A DNA stretch of 25,645 bases from a virus: positions 1 to 25,645 of IMG/VR virus record IMGVR_UViG_3300017788_000153; one strand, 5' to 3'. A model generated the notes under the pieces. The model made no database searches. It worked only from the letters and a program-made list of their open reading frames with translations, and was not told the DNA's origin. This document shows positions 1-6,729 of this stretch, in pieces. The stretch's first letter is position 1, and each line of letters begins with the position of its first letter. The position numbers were made by a program, and so were the translations under genes.

Positions 1-156
1 ACGCTTGTTACCGGATTCTCAATGGCAATCAAGTGGCTAGTAAAGCATTACCTCAATGAACTTAAGCCCAATGGGGGTACCAGTATGAAAGATTCAATCG
101 ATAGATTGGAACGTCAAGTTGAAAAAATTATGGATATCCTTATGGAGAGAAAATGA
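1..156 (+). CDS. small membrane/coiled-coil protein, 5' end cut by window
   Basis: An open frame runs from base 1 to the TGA at 154-156, and its real start lies upstream or at an internal ATG (22-24). The visible 51 residues hold a short hydrophobic stretch, then LKPNGGTSMKDSIDR and a heptad-like amphipathic tail (LERQVEKIMDILMERK). The NGGTSMKD motif followed by a coiled coil recalls small membrane-associated proteins near phage lysis genes; I recognise the pattern but not a named family. The stop overlaps the endolysin ATG (ATGA), so the two are translationally coupled. It could be a lysis accessory protein, which is inferred from position only. Confidence 0.6.
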   Translation, partial: TLVTGFSMAIKWLVKHYLNELKPNGGTSMKDSIDRLERQVEKIMDILMERK

Positions 157-608
157 TTCCACTGGCACGTGTTGCTCAACCGGCTGCCGTTGCAGTCCTG
201 CGTCAAGCGACAGCCTTGAGACCGAAGAGGAACAAGGCATCGGATGGGCTGCTCCCATCTAAGGCGCACGTCAAGCAGAACCCAAACCCTGACCACAACT
301 CAGGCTTTGCGGTAGACCTGACCCACGACCCGGCCTGTGGCATTGACTGCCACGAAATCTTTGACCGGCTGAAGGAAGATGGACGGGTTAAGTACCTCAT
401 CTTCAGTGGCAAGATATGGTCACCGGATAAGGGTGAGCGTAAGTACGAAGGAAGCAACGGACATTACAAGCACCTGCACATCAGTATCAAAGATACCTTT
501 GGTGCTGACACTAGCCCTTGGTTTGCGTGGCTTGGCAAACCCAAGAAAGTAAACAACCTCAAAGCCAAGGTCAAAAAGAAGCCAAAGAAAGAGGCAACGA
601 ATGACTAA
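153..608 (+). CDS. M15-family (VanY/DD-carboxypeptidase-like) endolysin
   Basis: This is probably the cell-wall hydrolase that cuts peptide bonds in peptidoglycan at lysis. The 151-residue protein has the M15 zinc-peptidase pattern: H48-x2-G-x-A-x-D55 (HNSGFAVD) and, near residue 104, HYKHLHIS with H107 and H109. H48, D55 and a histidine of the second motif are the expected zinc ligands. A lysine-rich tail (residues 130-148) may aid wall binding. There is no signal peptide, so release would need the holin encoded next. The start at 153 overlaps the preceding stop, and the end overlaps the holin-like ORF by 8 nt. The length suits a single-domain phage M15 endolysin. The exact bond cleaved cannot be read from the sequence. 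Confidence 0.8.
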   Translation: MIPLARVAQPAAVAVLRQATALRPKRNKASDGLLPSKAHVKQNPNPDHNSGFAVDLTHDPACGIDCHEIFDRLKEDGRVKYLIFSGKIWSPDKGERKYEGSNGHYKHLHISIKDTFGADTSPWFAWLGKPKKVNNLKAKVKKKPKKEATND

Positions 609-825
609 AGAAAAAGCACTACAGGTACTGCACTCGTACCTACGAGCAGCACTGGCTGCAGCACTGGCTATGTACTTAGCCGGAGAGACCGACCCTAAGA
701 AGTTGGCTTACGCTGCGCTCGCCGCTGTAGCGGCGCCTGCAATGAAAGCATTTGATAAGAGTGCAAAAGAGTTTGGATTAGGTTCCAAGCCAGTAGCCAA
801 GAAGAAAGTGGCTAAGAAGAAGTAG
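601..825 (+). CDS. putative holin
   Basis: This 74-residue protein begins ATGACTAAAG, overlapping the endolysin stop. It has two Ala/Leu-rich helical stretches (about residues 12-27 and 34-50) separated by a short polar turn (GETDPKK), then a strongly basic Lys-rich tail (SKPVAKKKVAKKK). Two short hydrophobic segments with a charged C-terminus next to an endolysin is the usual makeup of small phage holins, which form the membrane lesion that releases the endolysin. The hydrophobic segments are weak, so function is inferred mainly from position. It is the last gene before a strong rightward terminator. Confidence 0.6.
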   Translation: MTKEKALQVLHSYLRAALAAALAMYLAGETDPKKLAYAALAAVAAPAMKAFDKSAKEFGLGSKPVAKKKVAKKK

Positions 826-1003
826 GTTCCTGCGAGGCAATGGGCGTCCCTGTAATGGGGGCGCCCTCTTTTTTTATTTCTACAAGTTCGTATCCTGCTT
901 CTGCAAGTCTACCGGTAATGTAATGCGCCATCTTCAATGGTGGGTCTGGCAACTCGTAGTGATACAGTTTCCATAAAACAGACGCAAGTATGCTTAAACC
1001 CAT
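812..1003 (-). CDS. small hypothetical protein, convergent to lysis genes
   Basis: A 63-codon leftward frame begins MGLSILASVLWKLYHYELPD and contains a well-formed stretch around KMAHYITGRLAEAGYELVE. Its ATG has an excellent Shine-Dalgarno sequence (GGGAGGT, about 6 nt upstream), and a TATAAT hexamer on the same strand lies 60 nt upstream (1068-1063). Against it, the 3' half overlaps the lysis terminator and the last codons of the holin-like ORF. No family is recognised; a weak N-terminal hydrophobic segment is present. I think it is real because of the RBS, but no function can be given. Confidence 0.5.
   Translation of the reverse strand: MGLSILASVLWKLYHYELPDPPLKMAHYITGRLAEAGYELVEIKKEGAPITGTPIASQEPTSS
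842..876 (+). terminator. Rho-independent terminator after the lysis genes
   Basis: A 9-bp stem GGGCGTCCC (842-850) pairs with GGGGCGCCC (858-866) with one G-U pair and a 7-nt loop. It is followed directly by TCTTTTTTTT. It closes the rightward endolysin/holin transcript. Confidence 0.9.
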
Positions 1004-1022
1004 CGGGTACCTCCCGTAACGT

Positions 1023-1068
1023 GGACCGCTCCTGCGGTCCCCCGTAACTCGCTAACGCTCGTATTATA
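1023..1068 (-). promoter_or_regulatory. candidate leftward promoter and leader hairpin
   Basis: On the minus strand a perfect TATAAT (1068-1063) lies upstream of a 7-bp GC hairpin, GGACCGC/GCGGTCC (1023-1040, loop TCCT on the plus strand). The hairpin is flanked by an 8-bp direct repeat CCCGTAAC (1013-1020 and 1041-1048). No good -35 box is visible. It would drive the leftward ORF ending at 812. The rest of the 1004-1153 gap holds the RBS of the rightward nuclease gene (GGGAGGATAA) and a weak rightward pair, TTGCTA (1108-1113) and TACCAT (1131-1136), with a 17-bp spacer. Confidence 0.35.
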
Positions 1069-1153
1069 CACACATTCCGGTTCGACACGCCGAGTTCTGG
1101 AAAATTCTTGCTAGTGTCCTTCTCTGGATGTACCATTACACCCGGGAGGATAA

Positions 1154-2125
1154 ATGAACATAATTGCGGAACTGATTACGGCCCTTCGTGATAAGGATGC
1201 CAGTCGGTCACGCTCGTTACAACCAGAGATAGGACCTAGTGAACTGGGTTCTTGTGCGAGGAAGGTCTGGTACCGGTTGAACTCTCAACCCGTGACCAAT
1301 GCCGATGACCTCAAACTCAGTGCCATTATGGGTACTGCTATCCACGCCGCTATCGAAGAAGCACTCCGGCTCCGGGACCCAGACGGGACCACCTTTGAAC
1401 TGGAGACCGAGGTAGCCTACAACGGTATGAAAGCCCACGTCGATTGTTACATCCCAGAGATGGCAACCATTGTGGACTGGAAGACTGTCAAGCAACGCAC
1501 GCTCTCCTACTTCCCGTCCAGGCAGCAGGTATGGCAGGTCCAGACCTACGGATATCTGATGTCTAAGGGTGCCGGTAGACCGGTCGAAAACGTGGCCCTG
1601 GTAGCCATTAGCCGGGACGGAGACGAGCGGGATGTCATTATGCACATCGAGCCTTACGACGAGTCTGTGGCCCTTGATGCCCTGCTCTGGCTAGAGAATA
1701 TTCGTGCCAGTGCTGAACCACCAGCACCAGAGAAAGATGCTGTTTCCTACTGCTCAAACTTCTGCAAGTACTATGACGCCTCCGGCGAGGTTGGATGCGT
1801 TGGTATAAAAAAAGAGAACGCACCTACGGTGTTGATTAAAGAACTCTCCGTAGCCAGTGCCTCTAGCAAATATCTACAAATCGACAATGAAATTAAAGCC
1901 CTGACAGCAGAGAAGGAAGCGATACGCTCTGCGCTGGAGGGGTACTCCGGCGTCACTGAGGAAGGGGTCCAGATACTCTGGACATCGGTTGCAGGAAGGC
2001 GTACAGTGGATAACGCAGAGGTTGAGAAACTTCTTGGGTTTATCCCATACAAAGTAGGAAAAGAATCTATGCGACTTGAAGTCAAGTCCATCAACGAACT
2101 GGGGGGAAATGATGTCAGCGAATGA
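1154..2125 (+). CDS. Cas4/RecB-like PD-(D/E)XK nuclease with predicted Fe-S cluster
   Basis: This is probably a DNA exonuclease for phage recombination or replication. The 323-residue protein shows RecB/Cas4 motifs: H64 in GTAIHAAIEEA, D97 in AHVDCY, D108-W-K110 in IVDWKT and Q130-TYGYL. Four cysteines sit where Cas4-type nucleases bind a 4Fe-4S cluster: C34 near the N-terminus, and C200, C204 and C215 after the nuclease core. A C-terminal extension of about 100 residues starts with a helical, probably coiled-coil segment (residues 230-265). The start has a strong GGGAGG RBS. It opens the rightward early operon, and the next gene begins inside its 3' end. There is no CRISPR array here, so a role in spacer acquisition is not suggested. 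Confidence 0.8.
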   Translation: MNIIAELITALRDKDASRSRSLQPEIGPSELGSCARKVWYRLNSQPVTNADDLKLSAIMGTAIHAAIEEALRLRDPDGTTFELETEVAYNGMKAHVDCYIPEMATIVDWKTVKQRTLSYFPSRQQVWQVQTYGYLMSKGAGRPVENVALVAISRDGDERDVIMHIEPYDESVALDALLWLENIRASAEPPAPEKDAVSYCSNFCKYYDASGEVGCVGIKKENAPTVLIKELSVASASSKYLQIDNEIKALTAEKEAIRSALEGYSGVTEEGVQILWTSVAGRRTVDNAEVEKLLGFIPYKVGKESMRLEVKSINELGGNDVSE

Positions 2126-2519
2126 ATCTACCAAGATTCAGATTAACTTTAAGTGGGAGAAGGATGGTGATATGGTCAACATCTACGCAACCGATGAGGC
2201 AGATGCCGCAGCGCAGTTGCAAGGATTGCAGAACATTATCCCTATCATTGCTCACACATCACAGATGTTCCGAGGTATCGGACTTGTTTCTGCACCAGTA
2301 GGACCAGCACCGACGGCATCGGTGACACCGATTGCTAAGCCAGCAGCACCAGCGACGGCAACGGGTACTGGACCAACCTGCGCTCACGGTGTGATGAATT
2401 GGCGTGAGTGGAACGATAGAGATAATCCCGGCGTGCGAAAGGCAGGGTATTTGTGTGCAGCGCCAAGAGAGTTTACCGGTAAGAAATGTAAGGCGGTCGG
2501 TGTCAAGACAGTTGCGTAG
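2109..2519 (+). CDS. hypothetical protein with C-terminal Cys motif
   Basis: I chose ATG 2109 (ATG 2112 is also possible) because it follows a GGGGGGA Shine-Dalgarno; the frame is open further upstream inside the nuclease gene. The 136-residue protein has an N-terminal domain with the phrase FKWEKDGDMVNIYATDEADA, an Ala/Pro-rich linker (about residues 68-100) and a C-terminal CAHGVMNWREW...GYLCAAP...KKC motif that looks like a small zinc-binding knuckle. It overlaps the nuclease gene by 17 nt. Similar Cys-tailed proteins occur beside recombination nucleases in actinophages, which is a recollection and not a homology result. A single-strand DNA-binding or nuclease-partner role is possible but unproven. 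Confidence 0.65.
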   Translation: MMSANESTKIQINFKWEKDGDMVNIYATDEADAAAQLQGLQNIIPIIAHTSQMFRGIGLVSAPVGPAPTASVTPIAKPAAPATATGTGPTCAHGVMNWREWNDRDNPGVRKAGYLCAAPREFTGKKCKAVGVKTVA

Positions 2520-2527
2520 GTCCACCT

Positions 2528-2803
2528 ATGTTGGAGCCTTGGAACTTCGATGACCCTAACTGCGCTGGTTTAGATACGGAAATCTTCTATCCTGATTTGT
2601 ATGAAGCCTTCCAGTATTCTGCTTACGCAGTCAAAACCTTAAAGAATCTCTGCGGTACTTGTAAGCACCAGGTCGATTGTCTAGAGTGGGCTTTGCACCA
2701 CGAAGGCTTTGGCATCTGGGCTGGCTACTCAGACAGAGAGCGACGAAAGATGAGACAAGAGCGAGGAATTGCCTTGCGACTACCGGAGTATCACCTTGAT
2801 TGA
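2528..2803 (+). CDS. WhiB-family Fe-S transcription factor
   Basis: This 91-residue protein has all WhiB (Wbl) hallmarks: cysteines C12, C42, C45 and C51 in the C-x29-C-x2-C-x5-C arrangement that holds a 4Fe-4S cluster, the G[I/V]WAG turn (GIWAG, 62-66), and a basic tail (SDRERRKMRQERG) expected to touch DNA. Wbl proteins are restricted to Actinobacteria and their phages and act with the host primary sigma factor, so this gene is the best host marker in the window. It may redirect host or phage transcription. It overlaps the next gene by 8 nt. Confidence 0.93.
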   Translation: MLEPWNFDDPNCAGLDTEIFYPDLYEAFQYSAYAVKTLKNLCGTCKHQVDCLEWALHHEGFGIWAGYSDRERRKMRQERGIALRLPEYHLD

Positions 2804-3629
2804 TTTGCAGAGAGCGTGGAGTGGCACACAGGCTAAGGCCGTTCCCTTGCCTGATGTGTGGAAAGGGCTTGCCGCCAACCAGATGAAGTTCCGCAGGGGA
2901 CAAGTCAATATGGTGGCAGCCCAACCCAATGCGGGTAAGTCGATGTTTGCTTTTATCTATGCGATAAAGGCCAATGTCCCCACGCTTTTCTTCTCTGCTG
3001 ATACTGATACTGCTACCGCCACTATCCGTGCTGCTGCTCACTTGACGCAGCATCCACAGATACTGGTAGAGCAGAACCTAGAGTTGACCTCTGAGTACTA
3101 CCGTTATCAGTTGTCTCAGATACGTCACATCCGATGGGTCTTTGACCCATCACCTACACTGGATGACATAGAGTTAGAAGTGAAAGCATACGTCGAACTC
3201 TATGGGATTCCCCCCGAGATGATTGTTGTTGATAACTTATCGAACGTCGTTGCTGAGCAAGAGAATGAATGGTCTGGTCTACGTGCGATTATGACTGAGT
3301 TTCATCACCTTGCCCGTACCACTGAGGCGTGCGTACTTGTTCTGCACCATACGTCAGAACAGAGCGAGTTCGGTAAGCAGAACGAGGCGCCTCCGCGTCG
3401 TTCTATTCACGGCAAGATATCTCAACTTCCCAGTATGATATTGACTCTGGGGTTCACGCCTTCAGAGTCAATACTCAGAGTGGCGGCGGTCAAGAACCGC
3501 TTTGGTCCACACTCAGCAGATGGTTCACTCTATACGGAATTGTATGTGAACTACTCTACTTGTCAGATAGGTGACCAAGATGCACAAGGTCGAGCCTATA
3601 GGAATGATGCAATACGAGGAGTTGTATAA
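2796..3629 (+). CDS. RecA/DnaB-like P-loop ATPase (RepA-like helicase or loader)
   Basis: From the TTG at 2796 (GGAG 7 nt upstream) the protein has 277 residues. Walker A is AAQPNAGKS (41-49), Walker B is MIVVDN (142-147), and a LVLHHTSE segment follows, with RRSIHGKISQLPS after it. This order matches the RecA/DnaB-C-like AAA_25 or RepA-type ATPases that act as replicative helicases or loaders in phages. There is no N-terminal DnaB domain, so it is a single-domain ATPase. A TTG at 2769 is in frame, but its RBS is poorer. The stop is fused to the next ATG (TAATG). It probably works with the primase encoded at 5432-6326. Confidence 0.8.
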   Translation: MIDLQRAWSGTQAKAVPLPDVWKGLAANQMKFRRGQVNMVAAQPNAGKSMFAFIYAIKANVPTLFFSADTDTATATIRAAAHLTQHPQILVEQNLELTSEYYRYQLSQIRHIRWVFDPSPTLDDIELEVKAYVELYGIPPEMIVVDNLSNVVAEQENEWSGLRAIMTEFHHLARTTEACVLVLHHTSEQSEFGKQNEAPPRRSIHGKISQLPSMILTLGFTPSESILRVAAVKNRFGPHSADGSLYTELYVNYSTCQIGDQDAQGRAYRNDAIRGVV

Positions 3630-3766
3630 TGGATTTAGAACTATACTTCACAGCACTAGCAGTGCTAGTAACTATCGGAGTGTTTAAGTTTATTCGTGAG
3701 TCTGTTTGGTGGTACCGGATTGAGAAGAAAACTCACCGCGTACTCGAAGATATTGACAACGACTAA
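3629..3766 (+). CDS. 45-aa single-pass membrane protein
   Basis: A short gene with a GAGGAG RBS begins at the ATG that overlaps the ATPase stop (TAATG) and ends in a TAATG overlap with the next gene, so it is coupled at both ends. It encodes MDLELYFTALAVLVTIGVFK followed by an aromatic/basic stretch (RESVWWYR) and an acidic tail. One transmembrane helix (residues 5-22) is clear. The function is unknown. Confidence 0.7.
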   Translation: MDLELYFTALAVLVTIGVFKFIRESVWWYRIEKKTHRVLEDIDND

Positions 3767-4245
3767 TGTTGATAACTCTTAGCCAGGAGGAAGTGCGAGT
3801 TTGTACTTCACTAGCCGTTGAGAGATGGCTGACAAAGTATGGCTCACAAGACCAACCCAACTACGCAAAGGGGAAAGCGGAGGGACGGTTGGAACACGAA
3901 CTGCTGGCTAATATCAGGGCTAACGTTTCAGAGTGGGCGGTGGCTAAAGCCTACGACCTACCCTGGAACGTGCCTTGGTACCCCAACGAACTGCATACCA
4001 ATCGCAAGCACATCGCTGATGTCGGTAAGTATGAGGTGCGTACCATCCGTACCGCTGATGCTATACCTTTCTGGAAGAAAGATTTGGGCAGACGTATCTA
4101 CGGGACAAAGGTTCTTGATACCGAGTATTACTCTCAAGTACAGATTTATGGTTGGTTCGAGGCAGGAGAAAACCTTAGTGAATCCTACTTCGATGCCTCT
4201 ATAGGAGGATGGCGTATGCCATTGGATAAGTTAAGTAATGAGTAA
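3766..4245 (+). CDS. hypothetical protein, possible PD-(D/E)XK-like fold
   Basis: This 159-residue protein contains SEWAVAKAYDLPW (E56), then D85 in HIADVG and E90-V-R92. That spacing resembles the E...D...E-x-K active site of restriction-endonuclease-like folds, with Arg in place of the usual Lys. It is Trp/Tyr-rich toward the C-terminus (QVQIYGWFEAGE). The assignment is tentative; the altered last residue could mean an inactive or divergent member. Start and stop overlap both neighbours. An ORF in another frame (3839-4204) is a shadow. Confidence 0.7.
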   Translation: MLITLSQEEVRVCTSLAVERWLTKYGSQDQPNYAKGKAEGRLEHELLANIRANVSEWAVAKAYDLPWNVPWYPNELHTNRKHIADVGKYEVRTIRTADAIPFWKKDLGRRIYGTKVLDTEYYSQVQIYGWFEAGENLSESYFDASIGGWRMPLDKLSNE

Positions 4246-4588
4246 CAAAAACGGACGTAAGGGTGCCGCCTTTGAGACGGGTGTGATGAAGTGGTTACGC
4301 GATAGGGGGATTGTCGCGGAGCGCCTCACGAAAGCAGGAGCCAAGGATGAGGGTGACCTGGTGGTTATCGTCGCAGGTCAGACTTATATTCTGGAGTTGA
4401 AGAACAGACAGAAGATAGACCTGCCTGCCTTCTGGGATGAGGTAATGACCGAGGCTCAGAACTATGCCAAGGCAAGAGGGTTAGAACATATACCTCCCGG
4501 CTTTGTTGTAGTCAAGAGACGCAACCACGGTATTGAGAAGTCGTGGGTAGTGCAAGACTTACAATCGTGGTTGGAGGAACGGAAGTGA
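4238..4588 (+). CDS. Holliday-junction-resolvase-like PD-(D/E)XK nuclease
   Basis: This compact 116-residue protein begins MSNKNGRKGAAFE. Conserved residues appear in the archaeal Hjc/phage resolvase order: E13, then G-A-K-D-E-G-D40, then E53-L-K55 in YILELKNR, all metal-binding positions of the PD-(D/E)XK fold. The size is that of a single-domain resolvase or VRR-NUC protein. It would cut branched DNA made during replication or recombination, or act as a generic nuclease. It overlaps the preceding stop by 8 nt and the next GTG start by 4 nt. Confidence 0.75.
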   Translation: MSNKNGRKGAAFETGVMKWLRDRGIVAERLTKAGAKDEGDLVVIVAGQTYILELKNRQKIDLPAFWDEVMTEAQNYAKARGLEHIPPGFVVVKRRNHGIEKSWVVQDLQSWLEERK

Positions 4589-4803
4589 GACACGGAAATC
4601 AAAGCATAGTTCCATCATTTCTTCTTGAAGCGATGGGTGATGATTGGAAGCGGTGGCTTGCAGCCACAGCCTTCAGTGGATTATCCGCGAATCCTGAATG
4701 GGATGGACAATCCGTATCCTTTAGGTTCAGACCAATAATAGAAGATGGCAAAGAAGTAGCCATTGAAGTTGAATCCTATTTTGACGTTGAGGAACGCAAA
4801 TGA
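4585..4803 (+). CDS. hypothetical protein (72 aa)
   Basis: The frame is open from 4543, but GTG 4585 is the likely start: it overlaps the previous stop (GTGA) and has GGAGG 7 nt upstream. The protein is soluble, with FLLEAMGDDWKRWLAATAF and an acidic C-terminus (EVESYFDVEERK). No family is recognised. Confidence 0.65.
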   Translation: MRHGNQSIVPSFLLEAMGDDWKRWLAATAFSGLSANPEWDGQSVSFRFRPIIEDGKEVAIEVESYFDVEERK

Positions 4804-5060
4804 CCCACGAAGAATTGTTGGCAATAATCAAAGAAAAAGATTTATCTTATAGTCATCCCGATAGCGTGTTCACGATGAATGATAGGGCGAACAAAGCCCT
4901 TCGTGCGGTGGTGGAATTGCATAAGCCGTTCAATGCAGATACAGATAAACCAAGTTGTTCTCGGTGTATGGATGCCACAACGGAAAATGGGAAATATGAA
5001 ATGATGATGTCTCCCTATCCTTGTGAAACTATTAGAACTATAGAAAAGGAGTTAATGTGA
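4800..5060 (+). CDS. small CxxC protein
   Basis: This 86-residue protein starts in an ATGA overlap, with GAGGAA as RBS. It contains ALRAVVELHKPF, then CSRC and, 22 residues on, YPCETIRTIEKEL. The pattern of a histidine, a CxxC and a later YPC followed by a helix recurs in small actinophage proteins and suggests zinc binding. No catalytic motif is seen and the role is unknown. Confidence 0.65.
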   Translation: MTHEELLAIIKEKDLSYSHPDSVFTMNDRANKALRAVVELHKPFNADTDKPSCSRCMDATTENGKYEMMMSPYPCETIRTIEKELM

Positions 5061-5317
5061 GACAGGGTGTGGCAAAGAGGGTAAGTCAATACACACCGCC
5101 GGGTGATTACGGTTTTGAGTCAGGCTATAAAGCAGGATGGGATGCAGCAATTCAATGGATGAAAGGACAACAAATGCCAGTACCACAGGGTGAAATCACC
5201 ACGACAGAGACAATGAGCAACCTCAATCCAAAGGAGGTGGCTGATGCTGAACAAGTACAAAGTGACGGGCACGGAGAGAGTGGCGTACCGGACGGAGATG
5301 CTCCTAGCAAACTCTAA
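5057..5317 (+). CDS. hypothetical protein
   Basis: GTG 5057 overlaps the preceding stop (GTGA) and follows AAGGAG. The first 40 residues look protein-like (GDYGFESGYKAGWDAAIQWM). The last 25 codons (5244-5317) coincide with the start of the next gene in another frame and read as low-complexity polar residues. The 74-nt overlap is unusual among these genes. Confidence 0.5.
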   Translation: MRQGVAKRVSQYTPPGDYGFESGYKAGWDAAIQWMKGQQMPVPQGEITTTETMSNLNPKEVADAEQVQSDGHGESGVPDGDAPSKL

Positions 5318-5432
5318 GGACGAAGCAGTACAGAAGTTTCTTACTGCACTCAAGAGCGGGGATAAGGCAACTTATACCTTCTTTACATCCGGAATTGAAG
5401 TCGAAGTAGAAGAGTTAAACGAAGAGGAATAA
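5244..5432 (+). CDS. small acidic hypothetical protein (62 aa)
   Basis: The ATG at 5244 follows a near-consensus Shine-Dalgarno (AAGGAGG, 6-nt gap from the end of the motif), the strongest in the operon, so this start is secure despite lying inside the preceding ORF. The protein (MLNKYKVTGTERVAYRTEML...VEVEELNEEE) is predicted to be mixed beta/alpha with an acidic end. Its TAATG overlap couples it to the primase zinc-finger gene. No family is recognised. Confidence 0.65.
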   Translation: MLNKYKVTGTERVAYRTEMLLANSKDEAVQKFLTALKSGDKATYTFFTSGIEVEVEELNEEE

Positions 5433-5794
5433 TGTCCGAAGGTTATCGAAGGGTTAGACCCATCGGGTCTCGCTCTGTCGAGGACCTGCCCATCGCACCC
5501 GTAGTAGCACACTATGGGGGGGAGGTACGCGAGGGTAAGAACGTCTCGGTTCGATGCTTTCTACATCCAGACAAGCGCAGAAGTGCAGTGATAGATACGG
5601 TTAAGCAGGTGTACTACTGCCATACCTGCGCTCAGGGTGGCAACGCTATTAACTTGGTGATGATTAAAGAGGGGGTGGATAAAAAGGATGCTTACAAAAT
5701 CGCAGTTGGAATCACTAGCCAAGGTAGCCAAGGAGTATCACGAGGCGCTCAGCGCCGAGGCAATAAGTTACCTCGTCGCACGTGGGATATCTAA
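5432..5794 (+). CDS. DNA primase zinc-finger part (CHC2 type)
   Basis: Residues 40-70 hold C42-x2-H45-x17-C63-x2-C66 (VRCFLHPD...YYCHTCAQGGN), the CHC2 zinc-binding domain that recognises template in DnaG-type primases. The following NAINLVMIKEGVDKKDAYK is typical of the domain. After about residue 92 the sequence turns unnatural (GSQGVSRGAQRRGNKLPRR). There the DNA also encodes, in the +1 frame, the N-terminus of the TOPRIM protein. So the useful part ends near codon 90, and the primase seems to be made as two polypeptides or by frameshifting. Confidence 0.8.
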   Translation: MSEGYRRVRPIGSRSVEDLPIAPVVAHYGGEVREGKNVSVRCFLHPDKRRSAVIDTVKQVYYCHTCAQGGNAINLVMIKEGVDKKDAYKIAVGITSQGSQGVSRGAQRRGNKLPRRTWDI

Positions 5795-6326
5795 AGAGGC
5801 AGCGCAATACGCACAGTTGGGTCAGATAACTGGTAGTTATGCGCCACATAGTTCGTATGCTGGCTGGCTTTCCATTCCATACATCGTCGTAGGTGAGGGA
5901 GTAGTAGGGTTCAAGTTCCGTAGACTTGGTGAGGGTAATCCCAAGTATGGTGCGCCAGCAAATCAGAAGTCGCACCTATATAACGTCAGAGATTTAGAAG
6001 AAGAGTCCGATGTCTTGGTAATATGTGAGGGAGAGTTCGATACCTTGATAGTCTCACAGATACTCAAGGTTCCTGCTGTTGGTTGTCCTGGTGTAGCCAG
6101 TTGGAAACAACACTTTGCCAAAATGACTATTGGTTATGAGCGCGTGTTGATTGTCGGAGACAATGACAATAAGGCAGATGGTTCCAACCCTGGACAGGAC
6201 TTCGCTCGGCGTGTCGCACAAGAGGTACCAAACAGTCAGATAGTACAATTACCACCAGGAATGGATATAACGGACAGTTATCTCACCGAGGGACCGGAGA
6301 AATTACGTGAAAGACTTGGCCTTTAG
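5688..6326 (+). CDS. DNA primase catalytic part (TOPRIM domain)
   Basis: This 212-residue protein has a helical N-terminal part (EAISYLVARGISKEAAQYAQLG, the TOPRIM-N-like region of DnaG primases). A TOPRIM fold follows: E114-G-E116 in VICEGEFDTL and D158-N-D160 in LIVGDNDN, the acidic residues that bind metal. No helicase domain follows, so helicase activity would come from the ATPase at 2796. The start ATG lies inside the CHC2 gene, +1 frame, 107 nt before that gene's stop, with GAGGGGGTGG about 9 nt upstream. The frame is open only back to 5664. Together the two ORFs make one ordinary phage primase. Confidence 0.82.
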   Translation: MLTKSQLESLAKVAKEYHEALSAEAISYLVARGISKEAAQYAQLGQITGSYAPHSSYAGWLSIPYIVVGEGVVGFKFRRLGEGNPKYGAPANQKSHLYNVRDLEEESDVLVICEGEFDTLIVSQILKVPAVGCPGVASWKQHFAKMTIGYERVLIVGDNDNKADGSNPGQDFARRVAQEVPNSQIVQLPPGMDITDSYLTEGPEKLRERLGL

Positions 6327-6729
6327 TGGACAGGGAAACAATGGAGAGCGTGATTTATACCTTGACTGGGTTAGGGTTTCGTGTGATACAAGTAGATGTA
6401 GAGCGTGGGACACTGTGGATACAGATACCTCCCGTACGCCATTAGCCGACCACCCGGCTGTTCTGGCCTACCGCAAAGGGATTGAGACAGATGACCTCAC
6501 CTCCTTCATAGAATCTTTTGCCTCCCTACGGGCCAACCGCGTGCGTGGTGTCGGCGCTTCGCAGTACGCACGCGAATCTGGTCAGCGCTTTGAGCAGTAC
6601 TCCATTGAGGATACCGTTCGAGAATTGGTGGAGGAACTGGCAGATGCCAGTAACTACATAGACTTTCTTGCTATCCGAATACTCCACCTCATCTCCAATA
6701 CAAAGGAGACGGGTATAGATTGTGACTAA
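6307..6729 (+). CDS. MazG-like NTP pyrophosphohydrolase
   Basis: Residues 60-128 form a helical domain with the MazG-type metal motif E106-L-V-E109-E110-L-A-D113 (VRELVEELADASNYIDFLA), preceded by RANRVRGVGASQY. Members hydrolyse (d)NTPs to monophosphates; in phages they may act on nucleotide pools or alarmones. The start is uncertain. GTG 6307 has GGAG upstream, but codons 1-36 read poorly and overlap a better frame; GTG 6415 would give 104 residues starting just before the conserved part. The last codons overlap the sigma-like gene by 8 nt. Confidence 0.7.
   Translation: MKDLAFSGQGNNGERDLYLDWVRVSCDTSRCRAWDTVDTDTSRTPLADHPAVLAYRKGIETDDLTSFIESFASLRANRVRGVGASQYARESGQRFEQYSIEDTVRELVEELADASNYIDFLAIRILHLISNTKETGIDCD
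6341..6445 (+). CDS. possible 34-aa microprotein
   Basis: A frame from ATG 6341 (GGGA 6 nt upstream) encodes MESVIYTLTGLGFRVIQVDV and 14 more residues. The composition is more protein-like than the overlapping frame of the next gene, whose first 36 codons look like out-of-frame sequence. It starts 15 nt after the primase stop. It is too short for homology-based judgement. Confidence 0.35.
   Translation: MESVIYTLTGLGFRVIQVDVERGTLWIQIPPVRH

Noticed and set aside
1079-1105. GGTTCGA resembling a tRNA T-loop
   Set aside because: No acceptor stem, anticodon arm or D arm can be drawn around it.
909-1136. Second leftward ORF over the gap before the Cas4-like gene
   Set aside because: It overlaps the better-supported frame at 812-1003, which has a strong RBS; its sequence is not protein-like.
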